This document shows positions 52,828 to 62,632 of a DNA stretch of 64,000 bases, piece by piece. Each line of letters starts with the position of its first letter. The first letter of the stretch is position 1. Origin of the DNA: CADEFQ01 sp050249415 (GTDB lineage Bacteria > Pseudomonadota > Gammaproteobacteria > Steroidobacterales > Steroidobacteraceae); the NCBI GenBank assembly GCA_050249415.1, contig JBFWQO010000013.1, positions 49,448 to 113,447 of the forward strand, given 5' to 3'. The notes beneath the pieces are model-generated. The model searched no databases and was not told the DNA's origin. It saw only the letters and a program-made list of their open reading frames with translations. The translations under genes were made by a program, and so were the position numbers.

Positions 52828-54369
52828 GTGACGGCGCGGGAGTCACGGCCGGACAGGCGGGACAAGGCCGGGGCGATTCGATCGCCGTGGACCGCGCGGG
52901 CGGCGGTAGTGCGCTTCGAGACCCGGCCGTTCATCCAGGGTGCTCACCGTCACCCGCTGACCGACACGACATTTCGCACGGAAAATCCCGCCAGCGGCGA
53001 CGAGCTGGGCATATTCCCGGATTGCGCCGCGGCCGACGTGGAGTCGGCGGTGACCGCGGCGCGTGCCGCATTTCGTGACGGCTGGCGCAGCCGCGCGCCC
53101 GAAAGCCGCAAGGCGATCCTTTCGCGGGTCGCCGCCGCGGTGCGCGCCGCGCGCGAAGAGCTCGCGCTGCTGGATTGTCTGGAAATGGGCATGCCGATCT
53201 CGATGGCCTTGTCGCAGGCCGACGAGGCCGCCGACTTCCTGCAGTACTACGCCGAGCTGGCCGACAAGATCTACGGCGAAGTGGCGCCGACCGACACCCG
53301 CAGCACACTGGCGATGACGTATCGCGAGCCGAGGGGCGTGATCGGAGTCATATCACCGTGGAACTATCCGTTGCTGATCGCGGTGTGTGCGCTGGCACCG
53401 GCATTGGCCGCCGGCAACACCGTCGTGGCAAAGCCTTCGGAGCTGGCTCCCTCGTCGGTGCTGAGGTTCGCGGCCATTGCCCATGACGCCGGGCTGCCCG
53501 CGGGTGTCCTGAACGTGGTTCCGGGGCACGGGCCGAGGGCGGGCGCGGCGCTCGCCGGACACAGGGACGTCGACATGCTGCATTTCACGGGCTCGACGAC
53601 GGTGGGGCGGCAGCTGCTCGTGTACTCGGGGCAGTCGAACGGCAAGCCTGTAATGATCGAGGCAGGCGGCAAGTCACCGCAGATCGTATTCGAGGATGCG
53701 GCCGAACTCGCGGGGCTCGGCGCGTCGCTGGCGCAGTCCGCGTTCGTGAACTCCGGCCAGTTGTGCGTTGCGCGAACCCGCCTGCTGCTACACGAAAACG
53801 TGGTGACGCGGGTGCTCGATGCGATACGCCGGCAGACCTTCGAATCATTCAGGATCGGCAGTCCGCTCGATGTCGATGTCAACTTCGGGCCGCTCGCGAG
53901 CCGCAAACAATTCGAGCGCGTGCGCGCATACCTCGAACTCGGCAAGGGGGAAGGCGCCGAGCTGCAACCGCTGGAGACCGCGGGCGTCGCGCCGATGTCG
54001 GGCTGCTTCCTCTCGCCGGCGCTGCTCGCGAACGCACGCAACGAGATGCGCGTGGCGCAGGAGGAGATCTTCGGCCCGGTGATGACGATAGTGACTTTTC
54101 GCACCGATGACGAGGCCGTGCGCCTCGCCAATGACGTCAGTTACGGTCTTGCCGCCACGGCATGGACGCGCGACCTCGGTCGGGCGCGGCGGCTGGCGCG
54201 CGACCTGGAAGCCGGGCGCATCGAAATCCGCACCGATGCTGCACCCGGCGCACCGGTGTCGGCGTTCTCGGCCGAGCCCTTCGGCGGCTCCGGGTACGGT
54301 GTGCTCGGCGGCGTGCGCGGACTGGACCCTTACTTGCGCCTGAAGGGCGTGCAGGTCATTACGGAGTGA
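52828..54369 (+). CDS. NAD(P)-dependent aldehyde dehydrogenase
   Basis: A 513-residue ALDH. Catalytic Cys313 (NSGQLCVARTRL), Glu in MIEAGGKSPQ, Asn in SPWNYPLLIAV, and the turn EEIFGPVMTIVTF are present. Start is GTG 52828, giving an N-terminal extension of about 30 residues before the usual FIQGAHRHP region; a later start is possible. It oxidises an aldehyde, possibly produced from an amino acid or acyl chain by neighbours. Sits 19 bp after the ADC-like gene. Confidence 0.88.
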   Translation: MTARESRPDRRDKAGAIRSPWTARAAVVRFETRPFIQGAHRHPLTDTTFRTENPASGDELGIFPDCAAADVESAVTAARAAFRDGWRSRAPESRKAILSRVAAAVRAAREELALLDCLEMGMPISMALSQADEAADFLQYYAELADKIYGEVAPTDTRSTLAMTYREPRGVIGVISPWNYPLLIAVCALAPALAAGNTVVAKPSELAPSSVLRFAAIAHDAGLPAGVLNVVPGHGPRAGAALAGHRDVDMLHFTGSTTVGRQLLVYSGQSNGKPVMIEAGGKSPQIVFEDAAELAGLGASLAQSAFVNSGQLCVARTRLLLHENVVTRVLDAIRRQTFESFRIGSPLDVDVNFGPLASRKQFERVRAYLELGKGEGAELQPLETAGVAPMSGCFLSPALLANARNEMRVAQEEIFGPVMTIVTFRTDDEAVRLANDVSYGLAATAWTRDLGRARRLARDLEAGRIEIRTDAAPGAPVSAFSAEPFGGSGYGVLGGVRGLDPYLRLKGVQVITE

Positions 54370-54374
54370 CAACG

Positions 54375-54851
54375 ATGGCGCAGCTGACGATCGCCAGGCT
54401 CGTGGACCACCCCGGGGTGCTCGACACAGTGGCCGGCTGGATCGACACGGAGTGGGGCCAATTCAGCGGGCGCACATTGCTGGAGACGCGCGAGCGCTTT
54501 GCACAGGAACAGACGGGCGGCGCATTGCCCACGTCGCGCATCGCACTCGAGGGCGCGAGGCCGATCGGAGTGGCTACGCTCAGGGAGCGCGACAGCGTGG
54601 ACTGGGATGCCGGGGCGACTCCATGGATCTGCAATGTCTTTGTCGGTGACGAGGGGCGTGGCAAGGGGGTCGCCGGAACCCTGTGCCGGGCACTGGAGGC
54701 GATTGCGCTGGAGCTCGGCTACCCGCATGTGTACCTGGCCACCGTGATGTCCGCTGGTTCCCTCTATCACCGGCTGGGCTACGAGCAATATCGCAGGTAC
54801 GACGCGCTGGGTTACCCCATGTATCTCATGCGCCGCAGATCCGCAGCATAG
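54375..54851 (+). CDS. GNAT-family N-acetyltransferase
   Basis: A 158-residue acetyltransferase. The acetyl-CoA motif A is clear: ICNVFVGDEGRGKGVAGTLC, then motif B (YHRLGYEQYRRYDALGYPMYLM). The N-terminal part (GWIDTEWGQFSGRTL) matches a GNAT subgroup often annotated near amino acid catabolism. Substrate unknown; it might block a toxic amine or amino acid released in the route. Starts 5 bp after the ALDH stop. Confidence 0.86.
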   Translation: MAQLTIARLVDHPGVLDTVAGWIDTEWGQFSGRTLLETRERFAQEQTGGALPTSRIALEGARPIGVATLRERDSVDWDAGATPWICNVFVGDEGRGKGVAGTLCRALEAIALELGYPHVYLATVMSAGSLYHRLGYEQYRRYDALGYPMYLMRRRSAA

Positions 54852-54866
54852 TATCGGGGCAAGGTC

Positions 54867-55796
54867 ATGGAACCGGCAGCAGCAGAGATCGTGGCATGCA
54901 TCGGCTCCGGAACGATCGGTAGCGCCTGGGCGGCGCTGTTCGCCGGTCGCGGCCTGGCGGTGCGCGTCTACGATCCTTCGGCGGATGCCGAAGTGACACT
55001 GCGCCGCATGGTGGCTCGTGCAGCACAGGCCATGCAACACCCGCCGGAGGAGCTGGGACGCCGAATCAGGTTCACGACGGATTTATCCGAGGCGCTGGAC
55101 GGTGCCAGCTTCGTGCAGGAAAGCGGCCCCGAGGATCTCGTGCTCAAGCAGCGCCTGTACGCGGGGATCGATCGTCAGCTGCCGCCGTCGGTCGTGATTG
55201 CGTCGAGCACGTCCGACCTCCCGATGTCCTCGATACAGGCCCGCTGCATTCATCCTGAGCGAACCGTGGTGGGCCATCCCATCAATCCGCCTTACGCGGT
55301 CGCGCTGGTGGAAGTGGTGGGAGGGCGCCGCACCAGTGCCGCGACGATCGAGCGAGCCTGCGCGTTCTACCGGGCGCTCGGGCGCAGGCCCCTGGCCCTC
55401 GATCGCGAAGCCCCCGGGTTCGTCGCGAATCGCCTGCAAATGGCGATGCTGCGGGAAGCGCTGCAGATGGTGGCTCGTGGCGAGGCCACGGTGGAGCAGG
55501 TCGACTATGCCCTGATGCACGGCATCGGCGTGCGCTGGGCGGCCGTGGGCATGTTCGGCGCGTATTTCCTCAATCTGCCGGACCGGGACGTGGGCGCCTG
55601 GCTCGATCATTTCGAGCATTTCGGCTTCGGCGAGTCCATCGTACATACGGGGCCGTTCCCCGATTGGTCGTCGCAGCTCAGGGCCACGATCGCGCAGCAA
55701 TGGCAGCAGCGCGTGCAACAGGTGGGGGCGGAGGCGCTGCAGCGCGAGCGCGACACGCTGGCGATCGACCTGACGCACCGGCGAGCAGGGAGCTGA
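54867..55796 (+). CDS. 3-hydroxyacyl-CoA dehydrogenase-like NAD enzyme (carnitine/gulonate DH group)
   Basis: A 309-residue two-domain dehydrogenase. N-terminal NAD fold with CIGSGTIGSAWAALFAGRG and Asp in RVYDPSADA for NAD; SSTSDLPMSSIQ and VVGHPINPPYAVALVEVVGG match the lambda-crystallin / L-carnitine dehydrogenase / L-gulonate dehydrogenase branch; GFVANRLQMAMLREALQMV begins the C-terminal helical domain. It oxidises a 3-hydroxy acid or carnitine-like alcohol. Such enzymes often act with the ADC-like proteins. Confidence 0.86.
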   Translation: MEPAAAEIVACIGSGTIGSAWAALFAGRGLAVRVYDPSADAEVTLRRMVARAAQAMQHPPEELGRRIRFTTDLSEALDGASFVQESGPEDLVLKQRLYAGIDRQLPPSVVIASSTSDLPMSSIQARCIHPERTVVGHPINPPYAVALVEVVGGRRTSAATIERACAFYRALGRRPLALDREAPGFVANRLQMAMLREALQMVARGEATVEQVDYALMHGIGVRWAAVGMFGAYFLNLPDRDVGAWLDHFEHFGFGESIVHTGPFPDWSSQLRATIAQQWQQRVQQVGAEALQRERDTLAIDLTHRRAGS

Positions 55797-55797
55797 C

Positions 55798-57705
55798 ATG
55801 AATCTACACGCACGCACCGCATCGTCCACGACCCTGCTCATCCTTGCCGCGGCGACAGCCTGGCCAATCGCCAATGCCGGGCCGCCGGCGGGTCAGCCCG
55901 CGGTCGTCGACCGCAACGTCTTCATCCCCATGCGCGATGGAGCGCGTCTCGCGACCGATCTCTACCTGCCTGCCGGCCATGAAGCCGAGCGCGTACCGGT
56001 CATTCTGATACGCACGCCTTACGGGAAGGACGAGCGCTACCATGAGCACAGCAGCGAGCCCGACTCGATCGTCCGCTTCTTCACCGGCCATGGCTACGCC
56101 ATGGCGGTGCAGGACATCCGTGGCCGATTCCATTCCGAAGGCACGTACACGGTCGCGGCGCACGATGCGGAGGACGGCTACGACACCGTCGACTGGCTCA
56201 GCAAGCAGGCGTGGTCGAACGGCCGGGTCGGCTCGTATGGGTGCTCCTACGAAGGCAACGTGCAGATCTACACGGCGCAGAGCCGGCATCCGGCGCTGAA
56301 GGCGATGATTCCGCAAGCCTCGGGCGGCGGCGTCGGCTCCCTCGGGGGACATTACCGCGATTTTTCCACGCGCGTGGGTGGCGCCGTGGAATGGGTCGGC
56401 AGCGTCGGCTGGTTCGCGCTTTACGGCGAGAAGGCCATGCCGCGGCTACCTGCCGATCTGCCACACGACCAGTACAACGCCGTCACGAACCTGTGGGACC
56501 TGAAGCGGCGACCACCGCCACTCGATTTCCGCAAGGCGTGGTACCACCTGCCGATGAAGGAAGCCCTGTCCGCGCAAGGCCTGCCGGTCACGGATTTCGA
56601 AGATCATGTCAGCCGACCACCGGCGGATCCGTACTGGCGTGCGCTGCCCCATATGACGGATGCGTCGCGTACGGACGTGCCCGCGCTCCTCATCAATTCG
56701 TGGTACGACTTCGGGACCGACATGACCCTGGTCGAGTTCGAGCACTTTCGGCGGCATTCCTTGTCGCAGGCGGCACGCGAGAACCAGTTCGTGATCCTCA
56801 GCCCACACACGCATTGCGCCTTTGCCCGCGGGGCGGCCGAGCGCACCACGGTGGGCGAACGCGACGTCGGCGACACGCGGTTCGATTTCAGGCAGGCCTA
56901 CCTGACGTGGTTCGATGCGTGGCTGAAGGGCGACGCGCGCGCCCGCGCGACGATACGGCAGTGGCCGGCAGTGCGCTATTACGCCATGGGCCGCAATCGC
57001 TGGCAGGCGGATTCGAGCTGGCCGCCGCCGCAGGCGCGGCCGATGAACCTGTATCTCGCGAGCAAGAGCGGGGCGAACAGCCTGCAGGGCGACGGGCGCC
57101 TGCTCGGGTCGCCTGCAGCCGCGGGCGCCCCGTCGAGCCGCTTCACATACGACCCGGCCAATCCCGTGCCCTCCCTCGGTGGGCCGCTGTGCTGCACCGG
57201 CACGGCCGAGCCCGTGGCGGGCGCCATGGACCAGCGAGCCGTGGAGGCCCGCCCGGACGTCCTCGTCTACACCTCCGAAGTGCTGGAGCGGGAAATCGAT
57301 GTGACCGGTGACGTGCACGCGGTGCTGCACGTGTCTTCGGATGTGGTGGACACGGACTTCACCGTCAAGCTGGTGGACGTCTATCCCGACGGCCGTGCCT
57401 TCAACATACTGGAAGGCATCCTGCGCGCCCGCTATCGCGAAGGCATGGAGAGGAACGTGTGGATGAGTCCGGGCGAGATCTATGAGCTGAAGATCGCGTT
57501 GGGACCGACCAGCAATGTATTCCTGCCCGGTCACCGCATCCGTGTCGAGATTTCGGGCAGCAATTTTCCGCGCTTCGACCGTAACCTCAATGTCGGCGGC
57601 AACAACGCCGAGCAGGTGGAATGGGCGGTGGCCCACAGCGAGGTGCATCATACGGCCGCGCTGCAATCGCGACTGGTGCTGCCTGTCATCCGGCCGGCGA
57701 GGTGA
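55798..57705 (+). CDS. exported CocE/NonD-type acyl hydrolase (X-Pro peptidase family)
   Basis: A 635-residue hydrolase with signal peptide (about 1-27, ending PIANAG). Alpha/beta domain with nucleophile Ser150 (GSYGCSYEGNVQ), acid region (NSWYDFGTDMT) and His (SPHTHCAFARG), then a jelly-roll C-terminal domain (HRIRVEISGSNFPRFDRN). Family members are cocaine esterase, glutaryl-7-ACA acylase and X-Pro peptidases; beta-lactam and N-acyl peptides are known types of substrate. Overlaps the previous gene within 2 bp. Confidence 0.88.
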   Translation: MNLHARTASSTTLLILAAATAWPIANAGPPAGQPAVVDRNVFIPMRDGARLATDLYLPAGHEAERVPVILIRTPYGKDERYHEHSSEPDSIVRFFTGHGYAMAVQDIRGRFHSEGTYTVAAHDAEDGYDTVDWLSKQAWSNGRVGSYGCSYEGNVQIYTAQSRHPALKAMIPQASGGGVGSLGGHYRDFSTRVGGAVEWVGSVGWFALYGEKAMPRLPADLPHDQYNAVTNLWDLKRRPPPLDFRKAWYHLPMKEALSAQGLPVTDFEDHVSRPPADPYWRALPHMTDASRTDVPALLINSWYDFGTDMTLVEFEHFRRHSLSQAARENQFVILSPHTHCAFARGAAERTTVGERDVGDTRFDFRQAYLTWFDAWLKGDARARATIRQWPAVRYYAMGRNRWQADSSWPPPQARPMNLYLASKSGANSLQGDGRLLGSPAAAGAPSSRFTYDPANPVPSLGGPLCCTGTAEPVAGAMDQRAVEARPDVLVYTSEVLEREIDVTGDVHAVLHVSSDVVDTDFTVKLVDVYPDGRAFNILEGILRARYREGMERNVWMSPGEIYELKIALGPTSNVFLPGHRIRVEISGSNFPRFDRNLNVGGNNAEQVEWAVAHSEVHHTAALQSRLVLPVIRPAR

Positions 57706-57709
57706 ATTC

Positions 57710-59422
57710 ATGAGAGGGTCGAGTCATCACGGCGGTGCCTGGATTGTCGGATTGAGCATGGGTTTGCTGCTCGCCGGCGGCGCGATGGCGCGCGCGGCCG
57801 AACCGGGCCGCGCGGCGCGCGAGCGTGCCGTCGACGCCCTGTTCGCCGAACTCGAACGCCCGGGCAGCCCGGGCGCCGCGATCGGCATCTACCAGGGCGG
57901 CCGGCCCGTGTACGCGCATGCCTATGGCTATGCAGACCTCGAGCATCGGGTTCCGATGACCGTACACAGCGTGTTCAACGCGGCCAGCGTCTCCAAGCAA
58001 TTCACCGCATTCGCAATCGCGCTGCTCGCCCGCGAAGGCAAAGTGGATCTGGACGCCGATATCCGCCGGTACCTGCCGTACGTCCCGGACTTCGGCCACC
58101 CGATCACGGTAAGCCAGCTCATCCACCACACCAGCGGCCTGCGTACGAGCGAGATGCTGTTCGAGCTGGGCGGCCAGGACCTGCGCGGCACGATTCGCCA
58201 GCAGCACGTCGTGAACATGGTCATGCGGCAGCGCGCGCTCAATTTCGAGCCGGGCACGGAATTCCTCTACTGCAACACCGGCTACTCGCTGCTCGCCGAG
58301 ATCGTCGCGGCGGCCTCGGGCCGGAGTTTTCGCGCCTTCACGACCGAACGCATCTTCCGTCCGCTCGGCATGGCGCACAGCTTCTTCCATGACGATCTCA
58401 CCGAAGTGCTGCCTCATCGGGCCCAATCCTACGAACGCAGCGGCGACGATGCGCGCTGGATCCGGTCGGTGGAGAGCTACGACGTGATCGGCGCCACCGG
58501 CCTCATGACGAACGTGGAGGATATGCTCGCGTGGGCCGGGAATTTCGCGCGACCCGTCGTCGGCGACCTGGCGCTCATCGGGCAGCTGGCGGCGCCGGGC
58601 CAGCTGAACGACGGTACGGCCGTGAACTACGGCTTCGGCCTGCGGCGCCGGAGTATTGCCGGCCATGAAGCCTGGGCGCACGCCGGCAGCAGTGCGGGAT
58701 ATACGACTCACTTCGCTTACTTTCCGCAACGCGACTTCGCGATCGTGGTGCTGATGAACGCACCGTTCGAAGTGGATGGCCGCGTGGCGGCGATTGCGGA
58801 TCTGTACCTCAACGGTGGTCGCGGCGAATCCGTGGCACCGCGTGCCACGATCGCACCCGATCCGGCGCTGCCGAGCGCGGCGGCCGGGTACTACATGAGC
58901 GAGTTCGGTCGAATGATCGAACTGGTGCGCGATGGGAGCACACTGCTGTGGAACGAGCCCGGCAACGAGCCGACGCCCATGGTGTTCCGTGACGACGGGA
59001 CCTTCGATCTGGGCAGCGGCGAGGACGAGAGCTATCGCTTCCTGCCCCGCACGGACGGTGAAGTACATGGCTTCACACGGATGACGGGAGAGGGCGCGGT
59101 CGGCGCTCGGCTGCTGTTCCGGCGCGTGCAGCCCGCCACGCCATCGGCCGCCGGCCTGGCGGAGCTCGCCGGGAGGTATTTCTCGCCGGAGCTCGACGTG
59201 ACCTACGACATCAGCGTCGAACAAGGCCGGCTCGTGGCGCGCTCGATCTGGCTGGTCGAGCCGATCGAGTTCACGCCAGGCATCGTCGATCGCTTCGATT
59301 CACCGCATTGGGCCATGAGCACGATCGTTGTGGTGCGCGATGCGCGGGGGCGCGTGGCGGGCCTGCGCATACAGGCCGACCGCATCCGCAATGTGCAGCT
59401 CGATCGACTGCCTGCGCCGTGA
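57710..59422 (+). CDS. exported serine hydrolase, class C beta-lactamase-like
   Basis: A 570-residue protein with signal peptide (LLLAGGAMARA). Catalytic SxxK at S93-K96 (AASVSKQFTA), Tyr-x-Asn in FLYCNTGYSLL, and a His-Ala-Gly in AWAHAGSSAGYTTHF in place of KTG. These mark class C-like peptidases/esterases (D-aminopeptidase, LACTB types). A C-terminal beta domain of about 170 residues follows. It may open D-amino acid or ester links. Last gene of the operon; ATG 57710. Confidence 0.87.
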   Translation: MRGSSHHGGAWIVGLSMGLLLAGGAMARAAEPGRAARERAVDALFAELERPGSPGAAIGIYQGGRPVYAHAYGYADLEHRVPMTVHSVFNAASVSKQFTAFAIALLAREGKVDLDADIRRYLPYVPDFGHPITVSQLIHHTSGLRTSEMLFELGGQDLRGTIRQQHVVNMVMRQRALNFEPGTEFLYCNTGYSLLAEIVAAASGRSFRAFTTERIFRPLGMAHSFFHDDLTEVLPHRAQSYERSGDDARWIRSVESYDVIGATGLMTNVEDMLAWAGNFARPVVGDLALIGQLAAPGQLNDGTAVNYGFGLRRRSIAGHEAWAHAGSSAGYTTHFAYFPQRDFAIVVLMNAPFEVDGRVAAIADLYLNGGRGESVAPRATIAPDPALPSAAAGYYMSEFGRMIELVRDGSTLLWNEPGNEPTPMVFRDDGTFDLGSGEDESYRFLPRTDGEVHGFTRMTGEGAVGARLLFRRVQPATPSAAGLAELAGRYFSPELDVTYDISVEQGRLVARSIWLVEPIEFTPGIVDRFDSPHWAMSTIVVVRDARGRVAGLRIQADRIRNVQLDRLPAP

Positions 59423-59444
59423 CGCGCGCCACGCCCGTCGTGCC

Positions 59445-60431
59445 TCACAAATCCCGGATCTCGAGTCGCGGCGCGACCTCGCGAAAGAAGAGGCGCAGGG
59501 TCTCCCAGCTGAGGTCCTTCTCGAGCCCGGATATCAACGGATGCAGGACGATGCCGTCGTTCGGTGCGAGCGACGGCGCGCGCGCGAGGACGTCAGCCGG
59601 CGTCAGCGGCTGGTAGATCGCGAGCGCGCGCAGCGCGTCCGCGTCGGTCGCGGGCTTGAACATGCCGCCCTGGCCCGCGCCGGCCTGCCAGCGGGCGTAC
59701 TGGTTCGTCTCGCCGAGACAATAGGGGGCGAGCCGCTGCCAGGTGCTGTCCGGGTCTTCGCACACGAAGAGATAAGAGAACGCCATCTCGCCCTGGTGAC
59801 GGGGCGCGCGGCCTGTCGCCGCGCACTCGGCCACGTAATGCGGATTGAGCGATGAAACGGCGATGAACCCGTCCCCGATGCGCGCCGCGCGGCGCGCAGC
59901 CGCGGGCGACGCGCCACCCATGAAGAGCGGCGGGTGAGGGCGCTGCAGCGGGCGCGGCGTGATGCGGCAGCGACGCCCCCGGTACTCGAAGGGCTCGCCC
60001 GTCCAGGCTGCGCGCAGCGCGCGCACGCCTTCTTCCATCAATGCGCCGCGCTCGGCGGGATCGGCACCGAACGTCTCGAACTCCCCGGTGACGAACCCGC
60101 CCATCAGCAGGAGCTGGAGGCGTCCCTTGCTGATGTGATCGAGCACGGCGGCATCTTCCGCGACATGCAGCGGGTTTCGCAGCGGCAGTACCACGTTCAC
60201 GAGCAGGCGGACGTGGCGCGTGATGGCCGCCGCCGCCGCCGCGAGGGTGAGGGGGCTCGGCAGGTAACCATCGCCGGTCCCGTGATGCTCACCGAAGTTC
60301 AGCGTGACGGGAAAACCCTGCGCGTCGATCCAGGCAATCTGCTCGAGCGTGGTTGCATAGACCTCCCCGGGGCTCATGGGCGAGAGGCCCGCGGGCGCGC
60401 GGCATTCATAGCGGATCTGGACGTAGGCCAT
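59445..60431 (-). CDS. LLM-class flavin-dependent oxidoreductase
   Basis: A 328-residue bacterial-luciferase-like enzyme. Typical stretches: LNFGEHHGTGDGYLPSP, NVVLPLRNPLHVAEDAAVLD, LLLMGGFVTGEFETFG, RPHPPLFMGGASPAAARRAARIGDG. It uses reduced FMN (or F420 in some) to oxidise an organic substrate such as a ketone or alkane. Converges with the serine hydrolase gene. It lies 12 bp downstream of a zinc dehydrogenase. Confidence 0.87.
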   Translation of the reverse strand: MAYVQIRYECRAPAGLSPMSPGEVYATTLEQIAWIDAQGFPVTLNFGEHHGTGDGYLPSPLTLAAAAAAITRHVRLLVNVVLPLRNPLHVAEDAAVLDHISKGRLQLLLMGGFVTGEFETFGADPAERGALMEEGVRALRAAWTGEPFEYRGRRCRITPRPLQRPHPPLFMGGASPAAARRAARIGDGFIAVSSLNPHYVAECAATGRAPRHQGEMAFSYLFVCEDPDSTWQRLAPYCLGETNQYARWQAGAGQGGMFKPATDADALRALAIYQPLTPADVLARAPSLAPNDGIVLHPLISGLEKDLSWETLRLFFREVAPRLEIRDL

Positions 60432-60443
60432 CGTGCTCGGCCC

Positions 60444-61466
60444 TCAGCCTGCGCCCCAGGGCGCCACCATGACCTTGCAGTCGGCGCCCGGGCCCCGCAG
60501 GCTCTCGAACTTCGCCGGCATGGCCTCGAGCGACACCGTATCGGTGATCATCGCGCGCGGCGCGTGCCCACCGGCCGCCATGACCTCGGCGGTGTACTGG
60601 AAGTCGCGCTTCTCGTAGACCACCGAGAACCACAGGCGCAATTCCTTCATCACCGCCACGGCGCCGGAGTAGGTGTCGGGCTTCGTCGTGAAGCCGAGAC
60701 CGATGACGAGGCCGCGCGGCGCGACATACTCCATCGCCTGGCCGATCGCGCCCGGAAGTCCCACGGCTTCGAAGACGACTTCGGGCGGCCCGCCGAGTGC
60801 ATCGTTGATGGCGGCAGCCGGATCGCTCACCTCGCCCTGCGCGACGAAATGGGTGGCACCGAGCGCGTGCGCGAAGCGCTCGCGACGTCGTGAGCTCGCC
60901 ACCAGCGCCACGCGTGACGCGCCGAGCCGCCGCGCCCAGAACGCACACGCGAGCCCGATCGGGCCGGCACCGAGCACGAGTACGCGGCAACCGACCCGCA
61001 AGGCCGCCTTGCGGACTCCCTGGAGGCCCACCGCCATCGGTTCGATGAGCGCCCCGTCCGCATCCGTGAGTGCGGGTGGCAACACGACGCAATCACGGGC
61101 TCCGACCCGCGAGTACTGCGCGAATCCCGTGACCACATCGACGCGCGCCCGCGGGCAGTGGTGTGGCCGGCCATCATCGCAGGCCGCGCAGTGCCCGCAG
61201 CCGACGAAGGGCAGCGGCGCGACCCGCTCGCCGACCTTCAGATGCGTCACACCGTTGCCGAGTGCGACGATCTCGCCGGCGAACTCGTGTCCCATGATCG
61301 TGCCGGCTGCAATCGGCGAGCCCGGTTCCGACGTCATGTGCAGGTCGCTGCCGCAGATACCCGCGCGGCCCACCTTGATCACGACTTCATCGGCGCCGGG
61401 CGCGGGATCGGGGCGATCCTCGATGACCATGGGTCGACCGATGCCCTTGAAGATGGCCGCTTTCAT
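60444..61466 (-). CDS. zinc-binding medium-chain alcohol dehydrogenase
   Basis: A 340-residue MDR enzyme. Catalytic zinc: Cys in GRAGICGSDLH, GHEFAGEIVALGNGV; structural zinc Cys set in GCGHCAACDDGRPHHC; NAD fold GAGPIGLACAFWARRLGAS. The substrate is an alcohol or polyol; sequence does not say which. Linked to LLM, sulfotransferase and DUF1214 genes on the same strand. Confidence 0.89.
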   Translation of the reverse strand: MKAAIFKGIGRPMVIEDRPDPAPGADEVVIKVGRAGICGSDLHMTSEPGSPIAAGTIMGHEFAGEIVALGNGVTHLKVGERVAPLPFVGCGHCAACDDGRPHHCPRARVDVVTGFAQYSRVGARDCVVLPPALTDADGALIEPMAVGLQGVRKAALRVGCRVLVLGAGPIGLACAFWARRLGASRVALVASSRRRERFAHALGATHFVAQGEVSDPAAAINDALGGPPEVVFEAVGLPGAIGQAMEYVAPRGLVIGLGFTTKPDTYSGAVAVMKELRLWFSVVYEKRDFQYTAEVMAAGGHAPRAMITDTVSLEAMPAKFESLRGPGADCKVMVAPWGAG

Positions 61467-61489
61467 GTGTGCCTCGCTGGCAAGGGGTT

Positions 61490-62632
61490 CTACAAATGGT
61501 GACGCGCGATGTAGGCCGCATAGCGGCCACGCAGTTCATCGGCCGTGACGCCGTACTGTTCCGGCGTGTATTCGTGCTTGCCGTGCTTGTGCTGCGGATT
61601 CGCCGCGAGCCACTCGCGCATGCCGCGTTCCGCGGTCGCGTCGAGGTCGAGGCCGAAGCGCGCGTAGATGCGCTGAACTTCCTGCATCGGTTCACGGCGG
61701 AAGGTGCGGAAATCGATGTCGATGAAGCGGTCGGCGTGTCGCCGCCGCGCCTGCTCGCCGCGTTCGACCGACCAGGACCAGAGATCACGCTCGCGTGGCC
61801 CGAGCGTCCGCGGATCGATCTCGCGGCCATGGAAGAAGCTGCGTGCCGGGTGGATCACGCCGCAGACCGAGGGGATGCATTGCACCGGATCGCGATGCGT
61901 CTGGACGATGCACGCGTCGGGGAACACGTCGAGCAGGGCATCGAGATGCGCGACGGTGCCGGGGTTTTTCAGCAGCCAGCGCTGATCGGCGGCATCCGCG
62001 CCGATCAGGCGCAGGTTGTCGGCGTAGCGACGATAGCTCGCACGCTCATCCTGCGCACGCAGCCAGTGGTCGAAATCCGGCAGGCCGATCGCGCTCGCGA
62101 AGTAGTGGCTGACGAAACTCTGCGCGAGGAGATTCAGGCACTCGTCGACTTCGTCGGCGTTGACCTCGTGCGTGACGCGCATCGCGGGCACGGCCTCGAG
62201 AAAGGCGTCTTGCCGCTCGACTGCAGCGCGAAACTCCGGCACGCGTTCCCAGCTCGCCCGCGGCGGGCGAGGCATGGGGGTATTGATGAGCCACTGCTCG
62301 AGGCCCTGGAAGCGCGGGTCCATGGAGAGGAGCTTGTGCAGCGCCGTGGTGCCGCTGCGCGGGATGCCGACCACGACGAGCGGTGCGCGGATCAGCTGCG
62401 CGAGACAGCCGGGGCGGCGCTTCCAGCCCGCCTCCGAATAGAGCCGGCTGACGAGAATGCCGATGAGGATGCCCGTGAGCTGGCGGATGTTGTGCTCGTC
62501 CACCGGCACGCTGCGACGAATCTCCTCGATGATCCGGCCGAGAGGTTCCTCGAAGGCGGTGCCGAAATCGTCGAGCCCGCCCGCGCCTTGCGAAGCCTGC
62601 TCGAGGAGCTGGCCGATCTCCGGGAACTGCAT
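61490..62632 (-). CDS. PAPS-type sulfotransferase family protein
   Basis: A 380-residue cytoplasmic sulfotransferase-like protein. The 5'-phosphosulfate loop is VVVGIPRSGTTALHKLL; the 3'-phosphate region is in CIVQTHRDPVQCIPSV. Acceptor unknown (alcohol, lipid or steroid). Its ATG shares one base with the stop of the DUF1214 gene, so the pair is coupled. Confidence 0.86.
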   Translation of the reverse strand: MQFPEIGQLLEQASQGAGGLDDFGTAFEEPLGRIIEEIRRSVPVDEHNIRQLTGILIGILVSRLYSEAGWKRRPGCLAQLIRAPLVVVGIPRSGTTALHKLLSMDPRFQGLEQWLINTPMPRPPRASWERVPEFRAAVERQDAFLEAVPAMRVTHEVNADEVDECLNLLAQSFVSHYFASAIGLPDFDHWLRAQDERASYRRYADNLRLIGADAADQRWLLKNPGTVAHLDALLDVFPDACIVQTHRDPVQCIPSVCGVIHPARSFFHGREIDPRTLGPRERDLWSWSVERGEQARRRHADRFIDIDFRTFRREPMQEVQRIYARFGLDLDATAERGMREWLAANPQHKHGKHEYTPEQYGVTADELRGRYAAYIARHHL

